Positions 1 through 11,100 of a stretch of DNA of 64,000 nt are shown in pieces (within the stretch, counting starts at the first letter, position 1; each line of letters begins with the position of its first letter). Below the pieces are notes generated by a model. The model made no database searches, was not told where the DNA came from, and worked only from the letters and a program-made list of their open reading frames with translations. Origin of the DNA: Rostratula benghalensis (lineage: Eukaryota > Chordata > Aves > Charadriiformes > Rostratulidae); contig VXAI01000162.1 in NCBI GenBank assembly GCA_013399305.1, positions 753,221 to 817,220 of the forward strand. Direction: 5' to 3'. Made by a program: the position numbers and the translations under genes.

Positions 1-17
1 AAAAAAAAAAAAAAAAA
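1..17. repeat. Poly-A run at window edge
   Basis: Seventeen consecutive A residues open the window, so the true left end of the run cannot be seen. It could be a simple homopolymer or the tail of a retrocopy lying outside the window. Confidence 0.9.
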
Positions 18-945
18 GAATATTAATAGGGAAAAGTCCAAGGGACTATATGTAGTCAGAAATAAGTGCCATGCACTTACTGGATTAACTGATTAGGTAG
101 TAGCTCTCCAAGAAAGGGTAAAGAAGTTGTGCTGTGTCACTGTCAAAATATCTTCCAAGAGAGACATGCTGTTGGGAAAATGACAAACATGCAGTATGCC
201 ACAGTCATGTATTTTCAACTCCAGTCAGTGTTAAGAAAGGCTCAGTCAAAATGATGTAGCCAGCCAGAGTAAGCAGGGCATGAAAAGAGTGAGTTCCTGC
301 TGACATCTATAAGATATGTTGTTCACACAGCTATGTCAGGTTGTGGCAGGCTCACAGAGTTTTGGGTCTTTTTAGTAGATAGTGCTTTTGTGTCATTTCT
401 TTGTGACATTGGCACCACAGATATGGACAAGAGAGGTTGCTATGAAGTAAATGGGAGAGGATTACTGTGGGAAAGATACAGAAAGAAGTAGCACTGGTTT
501 TGTCAGAGATAAATGATGATACTTATGTCTGAGAAAAACGTGGTGATTTATGGAGGTCTCAGATACCTTAGTTCCATGTAATTTATTTTAGCAGCATTCC
601 ACTTGCTCCATGGTAAATTAATCTCTAGAATAGAACTTATAGGTATAATGCTACTCTATATAAAGGCATAAGTCTTCCCAAAGTTCTCTGATATGCAAAA
701 CAGTGTAAGTGGAAATTTCTGTGTTTTGGTATTCAGTTATTATTCTACAGGCATTTCCACAGGTCGGAAAAGTCTTTAACAGATTTAGGGTAAAAGTGTT
801 TGATTGTTATTTCATCACATGTGTTTTGTTTTGTTCTTTGCAAAAGAAAAAGTTCACAGGAATCCTGCACTGTCAGAGATTCCTGAGGAACAGACCAAGA
901 GGGATTTTACATGTAGCTCTACAGCAGATGAGTATCCTGGGTTCC
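18..945. other. Non-coding DNA, no feature seen
   Basis: AT-rich sequence of ordinary complexity with stop codons in all frames. I see no repeat family, gene or RNA in it. It ends where the first CR1 copy begins. Confidence 0.6.
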
Positions 946-1331
946 TCACATAGACATAGGATGGTTGAGGAGTCCTCTGGAGGACATCTAGTCCAGACCC
1001 CTGCTCAGAGCAGGATCACCTAGAACTGGTTGCTCAGGTCTGGGTTTTGTCCATACAGTATCTTTGAGGACAGAGAATCCACAACCTCTCTAGGCAACCT
1101 TCTGCCGTGGTTTCACCACCCTCATGGTAAAAAAAGTTTTTTCTTATGTTTAAATGGAATTTCTTGTGTTTCAGTTTGCTCCCACAGCCTCTGGTCCTGT
1201 CACTGGGCACAGCTGGAAAGAGTCTGGCCTCTGTCTTGTTTTGCACCCTCCCTTCAGGTACTTATACACATTGATAAGATCGATGGCTGAAATTGGTCTG
1301 TCAACCACTCCTCCCAGTTCTATCAGCAGAC
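946..1331 (-). mobile_element. CR1 LINE fragment, 3' end, internally deleted
   Basis: The plus strand shows the antisense of a CR1 3' end: a decayed tail (TCACATAGACATAGGATGG), then GACATCTAGTCCAGACCCCTG and the long CR1 block with CCACAACCTCTCTAGGCAACC and CCTCTGGTCCTGTCACTGGGCAC. Read on the minus strand it encodes the CR1 ORF2 C-terminus ([20 protein letters not shown]), which soon frameshifts. Around 1285-1300 the alignment to CR1 jumps: ACCACTCCTCCCAGTTCTATCAGCA belongs to a more internal part of ORF2, so several hundred bases of CR1 appear to be deleted. The copy is 5'-truncated and non-functional. The boundaries are judged by eye. Confidence 0.88.
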
Positions 1332-4300
1332 TTCTTTCTTGTGCGTGTGTTCTGCACTTTAGAGACGTCTCTTTGTGTTGCAGATTAAATATCCTTTCCA
1401 GGACTCGAATATCATTAATTTCTCAAAAGCTGTTTAATCACAATGCACATCAGTTTCACAAGAAAAGAAATCCTTTGTTATTGTATAGATAGACTTGTCA
1501 TATTTTGTTCTATAATCGTAACCCCTATGTTTTGTAAACTGTGAAGGGGACTTGGAAGTGATTAAAGTGATAAAGAATCCACAAGTTAGGATTTTTTTCC
1601 TTAAGAAGATCAATCTCTTTCTTTTTCTGTTAAAATTGAGTCCTATTTGCTCTTGCTGTCACAGAAAGCAACATGAGTTTTTCTCAGCTCCTTTACTGGT
1701 TGTAAGATGACATCCATATGATTAATTTGACTTTTGAAGTTACTGTTGGTGGTAAAAATAGTAAAAGACGAAGCATCTTTGAAGGCAGGTGAAATAAACA
1801 CAAAATTATTGAATTTAAATATCAGGTCTCCTTGGGAAAGAAATGCTAAAAATACTAACTCATGTGAAGATGCAATTAAACTCCTGAAGTGGTTCTAAGT
1901 ATTTTCTATGTGGTTGCAGGGAGTGAAGTTCACAAAGTAGTAAAGTATTACCTGAAAAAATTGCTAGCATTGGGAAATTACGCCAAAATACCATGCTTGA
2001 GAATATTAATACTGAAGTTGGTGATTTGTCAGTCTGTGAGCAACAGCTTTTATTTAGAACATTCTGAGATATTAAAATGTGCTCAAAAGATTCCTATTAT
2101 TTTTTGCCTGAAATCTTTAGGTTTGGAAAATTTCAATCTCCTTTGTTTCATCCGTATTTTCTATGAATTAAAGATCTTTTTTTGTGCTGAAGTAGATTGC
2201 TTTTTGTATTTTGCTATTATCATTTAAGTTTTCAGCTATAGATTTGTCTCTATTCTAGAAGGAAATATCAATCATTATTTTCAAAAGCCAGCCAAGCAAA
2301 CATTAAGTCAGAAAACTCTGTTCTTAAACTCGTTTTCCTTATCTTGTTCCCATTCCTCTTGCCTACTGAATGCAACCCTTTAACTAGAGAAAAATAAATT
2401 TCAGTATGTAATATTTCCTGACCATTTTAGCCAAAATGCTAATTATTTTATCAAATAATAAAGTGCAGACAATGAAACAATAAAATTAAAATAGAATACC
2501 TACACATTATCAATCTCTCCAAAATACTTGTACTCAAGTATACATGAACATTGGGAATGTGTATAAAACTGTTATGAAACAGTTCCCTGTTTATAGCTGA
2601 AATAACCAAGGATGTAAATTTAATTATTTATGCACAAAAATAATTATTTATGTATATATACCTGGGAGTAAATTATTTATGTATTGTTTATGGTTAAGCT
2701 TGTAACTGTCAAACATGCAGAATATTGGGTTATTGGATTAACTGTGGTTTAAATCCATCAGTTGAACAAATAGGTTAATAAAAATGCCTCCCAGATTCAC
2801 TTGTAAATATCGGCTGTTTCCTACCTCCCTGACAAAACCATAAAACCCCAATGCAATTACTGATGCTGTGCAGCACTTGCACAGCTCCAAAGCTATGTTT
2901 ATCAACATACAGTAATTCAGGTTCAAGTCGCTGAAGTTTTTGGCCAGAGTACAACTGGACATGGCATCATGTGAGCTTATTTAAATTATCTTTACATGTC
3001 CAGCCATTAATTTCTCTTACAGAAACCTCCATAGGCCTTCTGAATATCTCACTAGTTATTATTTGTTTTGAAAACCAAGCTGTTACTAATAGACTGACCA
3101 GAACCAGAAAACATATATAAGGTCCAGCACTCCTCGTTGTCTGCTCCAAATCCTTCAGTTACGGTCATGTGTACAACATGGGTGCCATGATCTGATGAAT
3201 TTCCAGGCCAGTAGAGCAATCCAGCACACAAGGATTTGATCAGTGGATCCACTGTGGTCAAGATTAGCTCCAGTTGTTGGATGCAAATGTGCTGTGGAAA
3301 AAGGTACTGTTTCAATTGGAGCAGAGCAGAGGTTGTGTGGGTAAAATTGCAGAGGGGGAGTTAGAGCAAAAACAGCACTGTCATGTTGTAGCAGGCAGGA
3401 AAAAGAGCAGTTATGTAGAATTTTTACTGCTGCCTAGGTAAGGGTACAAAAGATAAAAGGTACCATAAAATAAATTATTAAAATGACAGATGGATCAACT
3501 GTGTGGAATGGAGAAAGAACAGGAAAGGGTATTAATTTGAAAAAGGTCCAGAAGGTTGGTCTCTTTGTTGAATGCTATCATATAGGGACAACAATTCTTT
3601 AAATCAGTTTAGTTCTATAAATATGCCATCCTTTCATGGATGGCACCCTTTCAGGTTCTAAGTAACCTGCCACATATGGAACAAAGGGTCATATCCATAT
3701 TTATAAAAATAGATAGACTTTTAGAAATTAAATCAACTTGTCAACATCTGGTGGAGTTATAAACACATAGACTATGTATCACTATTTCCCAGGGAGTATC
3801 AGAGAAAAGGGAGATGTGGAAAATGCAGAAATCATTGAGCATCTTTTTTGGCTGGAGAGAGAGTGATGGCTACTGCCAACTAAATACTGACACTTTTCCT
3901 TAAGTGTTTGCGTGAGATAATATCTCATAATGGCTATTTTTATTTCTTTCTGTACTCAGGCAAAGATTCCTAAAAAGTAGGAACAAATGTCCTGGAATAT
4001 TTAAGCAATCATTTGGTTCATTAACTCTTCTCTATAAGCTGGGTCAGTGAAAGCAGAATTGTGCATTACCTTGAAAAATGGTGGAGCGTGTTTCCTTAAT
4101 AATTTCAGTACTATTAATTTCTTTATCAGTTTGTAGCTTTCAAAAGTATTCTTTAAACAGTCATCTCAGCATTTTGAGTGCCCATCTGCTTTGCTTGGTA
4201 GCATCCACTTTAGCCCTAGACCTTCATGGGCCATTCGACCAGGTTTTAAAAGCATATATTTTTAGAAGTTTTTAATGACATAAATTGTTAGTGGTTCTGA

Positions 4301-4675
4301 CTATTTTTACCTAAAGATAGCAAGACACATTCCATACAGTATTTTAAAATGTAATGAGTTAATATACTTCTGTGGATTTGCAGAGATGGGTTATTTCAAA
4401 AGGCCTAGAATATCTAATTCTTTCCTCAGGATATTCAATTTTTGTGTCTATCTATTCCGGGTGGTTTTTCCAAAGCACAGATTTTTATAATTTTATAAAA
4501 ATAATAACTTTTTTTTCTTTTATTATTTTTCACTTGTAACCTGAAAAGTACTACCATGTGAATATTAATTCTTGTAATACACTACACACGTGGAAAACAG
4601 GGTACTGAACACATGATGTGCAACTGTCCCAGTGAACCTGGGATTGATTCCAGCCCTGAATACTATATTCTGTTT
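1332..4675. other. Non-coding DNA with minor AT repeats
   Basis: AT-rich sequence without a recognisable gene. It contains three copies of AATTATTTATG (2622-2632, 2642-2652, 2671-2681) and a perfect 8-bp hairpin at 3624-3645. A minus-strand open frame at 3052-3315 (87 codons) has no recognisable domain and no flanking gene structure, so it is not called. Confidence 0.55.
3624..3645. repeat. Perfect 8-bp inverted repeat
   Basis: TGCCATCC (3624-3631) and GGATGGCA (3638-3645) are exact reverse complements around a six-base loop TTTCAT. No T-run or conserved flank suggests a terminator or RNA gene. It may be a chance hairpin. Confidence 0.8.
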
Positions 4676-5310
4676 TCATGGAGTCACGGAATTGTCAGAG
4701 TTGGAAGGGACCTCTAGAGATCATCTAGTCCAACTCCCCTGCCAAAGCAGGATTACCCAGAGCACATTACTCAGGACTGCATCCAGGTGGGTCTTGAAGG
4801 TCTCCAGAGAAGGGGACTCCACAACCTCCCTGGGCAGCCTGTTCCAGTGCTCTGTCACCCTCACCAGAAAGAAGTTTTTCCTCATATTCGAATGGAACTT
4901 CCTATGTTGCAGCTTGTGCCCATTGCCCCTTGTCCTGTCACTGGGGACCACTGAAAAGAGTCTGGCTCCATACTCCTTCAACCCACCCTTCAGATACTTA
5001 CGAGCATTACTAAGGTCTCCCCTCAGCCTTCTCTTCTCCAGGCTAAAGAGTCCCAGCTCTCTCAGGCTTTCCTCATAAGGGAGATGCTCTAATCCCTTAA
5101 TCATCTTTGTTGCCCTATGCTGGACTCTCTCCAATAGCTCCCTGTCTCTCTTGAACTGGGGAGCCCAGAACTGGATGCACTATTCCAGTTGTGGCCTCAC
5201 CAGGGCAGATTAGAGGTGGAGAATGACTTCCCTCTACTGACTGCCCATACTCTTCCCTATGCAGCCCAGAATTCCATTGGTGTTTTTGGTGACAAGGACG
5301 CATTGCTGGG
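4676..5310 (-). mobile_element. CR1 LINE, 3'-anchored, fairly well preserved
   Basis: The antisense 3' end starts with a tail resembling TCATGGAGTCACGGAATTG, followed by TTGGAAGGGACCTCTAGAGATCATCTAGTCCAACTCCCC. The whole 3' region of CR1 follows up to a piece matching the 'proper-name' section of ORF2 (ATTCCATTGGTGTTTTTGGTGACAAGG...CATTGCTGGG). It is about 635 bp long, 5'-truncated and one of the least decayed CR1 copies here. It belongs to the same subfamily as the copy at 47181-47556, sharing GTCACGGAATTGTCAGAG-type wording at the 3' end and CTGAAAAGA further in. Confidence 0.95.
4721..5134 (-). pseudogene. CR1 ORF2 C-terminal remnant (open 137 codons)
   Basis: This minus-strand frame, open for 137 codons, reads the C-terminal part of the CR1 ORF2 polyprotein. 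That protein carries an endonuclease and a reverse transcriptase that copy the LINE RNA at the target site. Recognisable blocks in order are [79 protein letters not shown] and FKTHLDAVL near the end. These lie downstream of the catalytic reverse-transcriptase motifs, which are absent here. The methionine start is accidental, because the element is 5'-truncated. It is not a host gene. Confidence 0.88.
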
Positions 5311-6482
5311 TTTGTTTTGGTTTCAAACAGTTTTGATGATATCAGGGAAAAGGAGAGAGGAAGGAAAAAGGAAAGGATGAATTCCAGAAAGTTGAAAAAA
5401 AGATAATGTAATGATTTGTGGCTCATTTACGTTCATTTTCCTACAGTATCCTCTAATATTTCTTTTATAGCTGAAATAACGTGATAATTACTCTACCATA
5501 AGCTACAGTATGGAATTCTCAAGTGTGCAATCTCAGAAAAGTCCACCTTTATATTCTCTCTCTGTAATGTAATAAATTCTCAAATGAATTGGGAGAGAGT
5601 ACTCAGAACCAGTTTGTGCTTTCAGTAACAGTATCTCCAAGGTGCCTTTATTAGTAACATGGTGCAGTCATGCATTTTAAATACTGGTTTACCATTGATC
5701 ACTGTTTTTATTGTATGTTTTCAAGGATTTCTGTATATCTGTATTGCACCTGTCAGTCTGATATCTAAATACCAAACAATACATAATACTGCTAGGTCAA
5801 TGTGTATGTAGCATTTTCATCTTTTTTTCTGTCATGAGAAACAGGGAACAGTTATGTCTGCGGCAATGCCTAGTTCACTTTTTAAAAGAGCAGCATTGCT
5901 CTTAGGGATCAAAGCTGATTTGAGGTTATTTAAGACTGTAGGGTTAGACCATTCTCAAATAATATTTTGTGGGTAAAGATGTGATGTGGTAGACCTTTCA
6001 GTAAGCATGTTTATTTCTAGGTGTTCTCTTTACCCAGGAAAGACCTCACTGAGAAAATTTTCATTTTGCTCTGGTATCCTCTAAACCCTATATCTTTTAC
6101 AGAAGCATGGCAAGTTAATCTGTGAGAGTTTATTGTCATCCCAGTAAAGGAAGAAATGCTAATGACATTCATATATATTTTGATATAAGAATGCCTGAAA
6201 ATTGAGTAAATTCCTGTCTATTTACGTGTGGAATGTGTGGGGAAAAGTTAATCATGATAGGTTGGACTAAGTTGTAACTAATACAACAAGAAAGAGTATA
6301 CTGTTTGGTAGGACTCTGTTGCAGACTATAGGCTGATCAAGTGTTAAATGTCTTCTTTTGAGTGAGCTGAACTGACATTGACTGTACTGATTATGCACTG
6401 GGTTCAGCTGAGTGAAAAATATAGGTGCCTCATACCAGTTGAGATGCCAAGGATATCTGAATGATTGCACAGGGCTGGCAAG
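5311..6482. other. Non-coding DNA, no feature seen
   Basis: AT-rich sequence between a CR1 copy and a decayed CR1-like tail. No frame, RNA or repeat is recognised. Confidence 0.55.
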
Positions 6483-6545
6483 TACAGAATCATACAAATA
6501 TTAATCGGAAAGAACTTCTAGGTATTGCCCAGTGCAATTCCTTTG
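6483..6545 (-). mobile_element. Possible decayed CR1 3' tail
   Basis: ACAGAATCATACAAATATTAATCGGAAAGAACTTCTAGG resembles the antisense CR1 3' end (cAGAATCATAgAAT...GGAAGGGACcTCTAGG), and the following AGTGCAATTCC resembles AGTCCAACTCC. Only about 60 bp can be aligned by eye, with many mismatches, so this may be an ancient copy or chance. Confidence 0.45.
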
Positions 6546-8440
6546 CTCTTGGTGACACAAACCCATGAAAGAGGCCCTTTTAGACTGCTAGCTGGAGACC
6601 ATACATGATACCATCAAATGGCTCTATTCAGCCTTCTGAATCAAATCCTAGATTTTCATTTACTGCAGTGGGAGTGCAGACATCTACCTCCTGGGCAGGC
6701 ATCAGTACTTGTGTGTCTGCAGTCTGGAACTGAATCCTTTCCCCCCTGCCTGAAGTTGGCAGTGTTGCAAGCAGAAAAAGGAATTGGGATTGTAGACAGT
6801 CTACTGCTGTGGTAGGAGAATGGGAAAAACAAAGACTCTATGTGAATTTTGAGAAATCTTAATATGCTTTGTGTTAAGAACAATGCTCTAAGCAAAATGA
6901 TAAAGAAATTTGTTACTCTTTATGGTTTCATTGGCACATAAAAAGATAAATTGATGACAGCAAATAGATCTGCAGTAGCAGAACACTAATCAAGACAACC
7001 TACTAGTCTATTATTTTTTTATTATATTGTTTTTTTATTTTTCTTTTCAGCTATTCATCCTCTCTCTTAGATTAAAATATATTGTTTCAATATTGATACC
7101 TGTCTTTGTGTCTTCAAAGTTGCTGGAGTATAAATGTACTAAATAATTTTTGCCTCAAATGCTGTCAAATTAAAAAAGACATTTAAAAAATTCACTGGAC
7201 AAAGAAAAGTGTTTGAGATGTACTGCTATTATTACTTCAGATATTTCCCAGTTCAGATTCTGTTATATTGGAGGTATCTGTGAAAATTGCTTTGTAGTTA
7301 GTTTATTTACCTTTCTGCTTTTCAAGTACTGGTCAGTTTTACACTAACATATTCAGATTTTCTTTCCTGATTTCATTAGCATCTGAAATAATTTTCCTAC
7401 TTTTTCAACTGTCCACCCCAAAATGTACATTAGGTTTTTGGTTGATTATACAGTTCCTTATAAAAACACTCAAGAATTATTTGAGCACAAGTGTTTTGTG
7501 CTTGTGAAATACTTAGACATTATTTGATGGTTTCCAACAGTTCTGTTGTGGAGATTTAGTTGGTGCATTTGCATTGTAGCACAGCACAAAATTTGAACAT
7601 TTTGCTTATTACTGAAACAACAGCTAAAAGGATAGTTATAAATTTTTATAACATTTGCAAACATCTTAAATATATAGCAGCTAGGATATTTTCTCTTCTT
7701 AGAATATTGTGTGTACTAAAGTTAATCAGAACTGTAAATGTAATTAGAAAAATTCTGGAAGATAAATCCTTTGAGTTAAAATATTTAAAAGCATCTTTGG
7801 GCTTACAGGTCCTCTAGGCTGAAAGCAGACATAAATGGTAGGAGCAAACCGATCATATCTGTGCTCCCTGTTCTTATTCTTCCCTAGTCATCCGTTTAAG
7901 GCCACTGTTGGACACAGAATTATGGGCTACACCTGTCTTTAACCAAATGGCTGTTCTTATACTCTTACATTACTTGAGGACACTCTTTTTGTTTAAAGCA
8001 ATTTTCCATTTTTATCGCCTATTAGGTATTTCTTGGTAGTCTTAGCCTTGAATTTGAAAAGTTTCATCTTTATTTCATATTTATTTTGAGCTTGTTGCTG
8101 TGTTCTACAGTTGAGTGTGATACTACTCTTTCCTTGCAGGTGTCATGAAATACTGACATATATTTTATCAATTTTTCTAGTCTTTGGCAAAGCATCCTCT
8201 TATTTGATTGCTGTAGTAAGGAGCATTCTATACCAAATTATTTTTAATAATATGTTAAAATTTCTGAAGATTGAAGTCTCATGTGGTGTTCATGAATTAC
8301 TACCTCTGTATCTCTGAATGATCTTACTACATTTTTCAGAAAGCAGCTGACACTGCAGAGGGTGTATAGCCAAACTTTGTAATGATATGTGCAGCTAAGA
8401 AGCATTTTGCTGGTATTTATAATTTTTACTTTTGTTACAG
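6546..8440. other. Non-coding AT-rich DNA
   Basis: No gene is recognised. A 7-bp inverted repeat, AGCACAA (7484-7490) with TTGTGCT (7496-7502), sits in otherwise unremarkable sequence. Small open frames here have no family resemblance. Confidence 0.55.
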
Positions 8441-8605
8441 AACAGGAGTAACACCCCTCACTCACAAGGTTACCCAGGGAAATCCTCCCCACCAACTCAA
8501 GGATGACGGTTGTCCCCTCCCAGCCCACAGGCAGAGGTTCTCCAGGGACAGGCCTGGCAGGACTTGGGCAGGGGCTCCGTTGCCTGGCCTTTCCCCTCTC
8601 TATTC
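8441..8605 (+). other. GC-rich block of unknown nature
   Basis: About 165 bp is clearly richer in G and C than the flanks. It starts immediately after a pyrimidine-rich stretch ending TTACAG (8435-8440), which looks like a splice acceptor. A plus-strand frame runs through it and stays open to 8630, reading a proline- and arginine-rich peptide (HKVTQGNPPHQL, RQRFSRDRPGRTW) of no known family. It could be a decayed repeat, a terminal exon of an unannotated transcript, or chance. No CpG cluster or donor site supports a coding exon. Confidence 0.3.
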
Positions 8606-9319
8606 CTTTGTGTTGGTAGAAATGACCCTTTAATTGTATAACCTAACATGAACCATGAAACTTTTCTTGAGCTTCTGTATGTTTACACTGCTGTGCTCTA
8701 CAAACATAATTTATTGGTTGTAAGATATTTGCTTTGTCTCCTTTTCATCTCTGAATATAGCAGCAGTGGGCGCGGAGGCTTTATATGCAGTTGTATAATG
8801 CTTGCAACACTATATTCGGTGTCCTCGTTCACTTTGGAAATTTCAGCTCTATTTCTTCTGCATCACAAGGAGAGTTCCCTGAATTAGCAGGCTGGAGGTC
8901 TGCTAGATTGCGGATGCACTCTTTCCTTGTTTTGGAACTATGAAGAGAAAAAAAAGAAAGCCAGATTCTTGAGGCCAGAAGAGGAGGAGAAAATAGCCAC
9001 ATCTTTGTTATGAGTATGTTCATTTAGGAGTGGGGAGACCAAGACTGTGCTATTTTGGTTTATTTTATGTTTGTTTATTTGCTTTAACAGATGATGGGTA
9101 GTGATGGAAATAGGTGTTCTGCTGCTTTTCTCTTGTGCTTATTCTTCTTCTGACCTCAGACGCACGAATACCAGTCTGCATGGCTCTGCATAAATGGGTA
9201 GTCTAGGGGCTCTGATGTTTTTTTTGCATTGACCTTTTGTCTCAGTAGAAGCAAAGCACTGCTGAGGCAGTTCTGGTCAAACAGAGAAGCGTGCCACTAG
9301 TTATGTTTAAGGTCAAATG
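8606..9319. other. Non-coding DNA, no feature seen
   Basis: Ordinary AT-rich sequence leading into a plus-strand CR1 copy. Nothing is recognised. Confidence 0.55.
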
Positions 9320-9706
9320 CCAGGCTGAGAGAGTTGGGGTTGCTCAGCCTGGAGAAGAGAAGGCTCCAAGGAGACCTTATTATGCTCTTTCAGTACTTTA
9401 GGGGGGACTACTTTTTAGTACAGCCTGTTGTGATAGAGCAAGGGGTAATGGCTTTAAGCTAAAATAGGGTAGACTTAGACTAGATAGAAGGAAGAAAATT
9501 ATTACAATGAGGGTGGTGAAACACTGGAACACATTGTGCTGAGAGGTAATAGGTGTCCCATAGCTGGAAACATTCAAGGTCAGGTTGGTCAAGCAACTTG
9601 ATCTAGCTGAAGATGTTCTTGATCATTGCAGGGGAGGTTGGACTGGGTGGACTTTAAAGGTCCCGTCGTCCCTTCCAAACCAAACCAATCTATAATTCAA
9701 TAATAC
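9320..9706 (+). mobile_element. CR1 LINE fragment, sense orientation
   Basis: The sense-strand CR1 3' region is readable: AGGCTGAGAGAGTTGGGGTTG, CAGCCTGGAGAAGAGAAGGCTC, GGTGGTGAAACACTGGAACA, then GGGGAGGTTGGACTGGGTGGAC, CCCTTCCAAACC and a decayed ATTCTATG-type tail (CTATAATTCAATAATA). It is 5'-truncated at about 9320. The part between the ORF2 block and the 3' end is moderately diverged. Confidence 0.9.
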
Positions 9707-10034
9707 AAGTATGTTATTAGAGCCTCAAGGAGGACCTTCCACATACCCACATACCACCTTCCCCTCACCAAAAAAAACCCCCAACAACCACCCAAACAAA
9801 TCAAACCCTGAAAAGAATCTAATATGTGAGAAACGGGGACATAACATGTTAAGCAGCAGAATAAAATAATCTCTTAGAAGAAAACATCCTTCAAAAAAGC
9901 ATTTGTTGTGGGGTTTGTTTTGGTTTTGGGTATTTTTTTCCAGAAAGTGGTAAAGGACATAAACTCAGGTAAGCCAAGTCAGGCTAAATCCAGATATTGA
10001 GGAGCAATTTGGGAAAAAACAAAGCAGAATGAAC
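9707..10034. other. Non-coding DNA, no feature seen
   Basis: This stretch includes an A/C-rich part (9765-9810). No gene or named repeat is recognised. Confidence 0.5.
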
Positions 10035-10654
10035 CAAAGCAGGAGAGGTATTTGTTAGTGGAAAAATCTGTGCTGGATCCAACAGCCCTAGAGAGATGTG
10101 GCTGCTGCAGCTCCATGCTTTGGGTGCAACCCATTGCAAGGGTAAGTGTATATTCCCTGTATGCACACACATGCAGAGCACGTGTATACACTACAATTAT
10201 ATATATATGTATACATACATATATACACATATACATACATATACATATATATATATATATATATACACCACTCTGTGTGCCACACAGGCCACAGGCAGAC
10301 ACACAGAGCACTCACACGGACAGGTAGCACCAATGGCTTCAACCTGCTCCTCTCTCTGGCTAGGCAGGGTAGAGGATGTATATTTTATGTATATTTTCAT
10401 ATATATGTATGTACAAGGGGTATCCTTCACAGAAGCTGGTCTTGGACTCTCAGTCTGCCCAGTATCTGTGCCCAGATCCCAGTCTCCTCTGTTGCTGGTA
10501 CCTGGACATATGAACCTTTGAGGCTGCAGCCCAACTCCAGCAGCTGGTACAGACCCCCTCTCTCATACACATACAGACACATGCACTCACACCCACACAC
10601 AGAAGGCTCAGCAGGACTCCCCTCAATATCCAGTCAAAACAGGAGAGGTATTAG
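10035..10654. repeat. Microsatellite-rich unit bounded by 20-bp direct repeats
   Basis: CAAAGCAGGAGAGGTATTTG (10035-10054) recurs as CAAAACAGGAGAGGTATTAG (10635-10654), with 18 of 20 bases identical and a spacing of exactly 600 bp. Between them lie the TA/TACA microsatellite, a moderately GC-rich block with CAGCTGGTACAGACCCCC, and a CA-rich stretch (10560-10603). The bounded segment could be an insertion, a decayed tandem duplication or an internal piece of an unrecognised retroelement. Long open frames here come from the low-complexity repeat and are not genes. Confidence 0.4.
10197..10267. repeat. TA/TACA microsatellite
   Basis: About 70 bp of alternating TA, interrupted by ACA and GTATACAT units, ends in a pure TA run (10246-10265). 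It is expected to be length-polymorphic. The spurious Tyr/Ile-rich reading frames on both strands come from it. Confidence 0.95.
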
Positions 10655-11100
10655 AAAATCTTGTTTCAGTATCATCAGGAAATATAAAGCCTCTGGAAAG
10701 AAACTTTGGGAAGGGGTGTAGAGCACAAAAATGATCTGTACATGAAGTCAATTCCAAGGAAATTAGAGACAGAATGGAGAATCTAAATTCCTTGTGTGTC
10801 TTGGTGTTGACGATGGAAGCGCCAGGGGCAGAGCATCTACCCTGGTCCTCCAGTGAGACTCTGATATGGACGTGCTGTCTTGCAGGTGGTACAATTGTAC
10901 CAGTTGGTTGAGGTTGTCCTTGTGCAGGTGAATGGAATGGGGCAAAAGCAGTTTTACAAATGCCTCCAAGCAGGATCCAGGGCCAGTTTCTTTAGGGGTG
11001 AAACCAAGTCTGTGGCATTACCTCTGTGCAAATAAAGGAAAGCAAATGTCACAGTACAGTTAAATTTTAAAAATTAATACAGAGCTTCCCGATCTTTTTG
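10655..11100. other. Moderately GC-rich sequence, possible unclassified repeat
   Basis: Less AT-rich than its surroundings, with a 16-bp perfect palindrome at 10887-10902 and an AATAAA hexamer inside GCAAATAAAGGAAAGC (11030-11045). It directly continues the unit bounded by the 600-bp-spaced repeats and may belong to the same old element. I cannot assign it to a family. Confidence 0.3.
10887..10902. repeat. 16-bp perfect palindrome
   Basis: TGGTACAATTGTACCA equals its own reverse complement. It lies in the unclassified GC-richer segment. Whether a protein binds it cannot be told from sequence alone. Confidence 0.85.

Noticed and set aside
3052..3315. Minus-strand frame of 87 codons with balanced composition
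   Set aside because: No recognisable domain, homologue or splice context. The length is within chance expectation for 64 kb.
4632..5078. Plus-strand open frame of 148 codons
   Set aside because: It is the antisense of a CR1 ORF2 remnant. The coding sense is on the minus strand.
10146..10721. Open frame of 191 codons on the plus strand, the longest in the window
   Set aside because: Its first third is Tyr/Ile/His repeats translated from the TA/TACA microsatellite. Other frames on both strands are open over the same stretch, and no domain is recognised.
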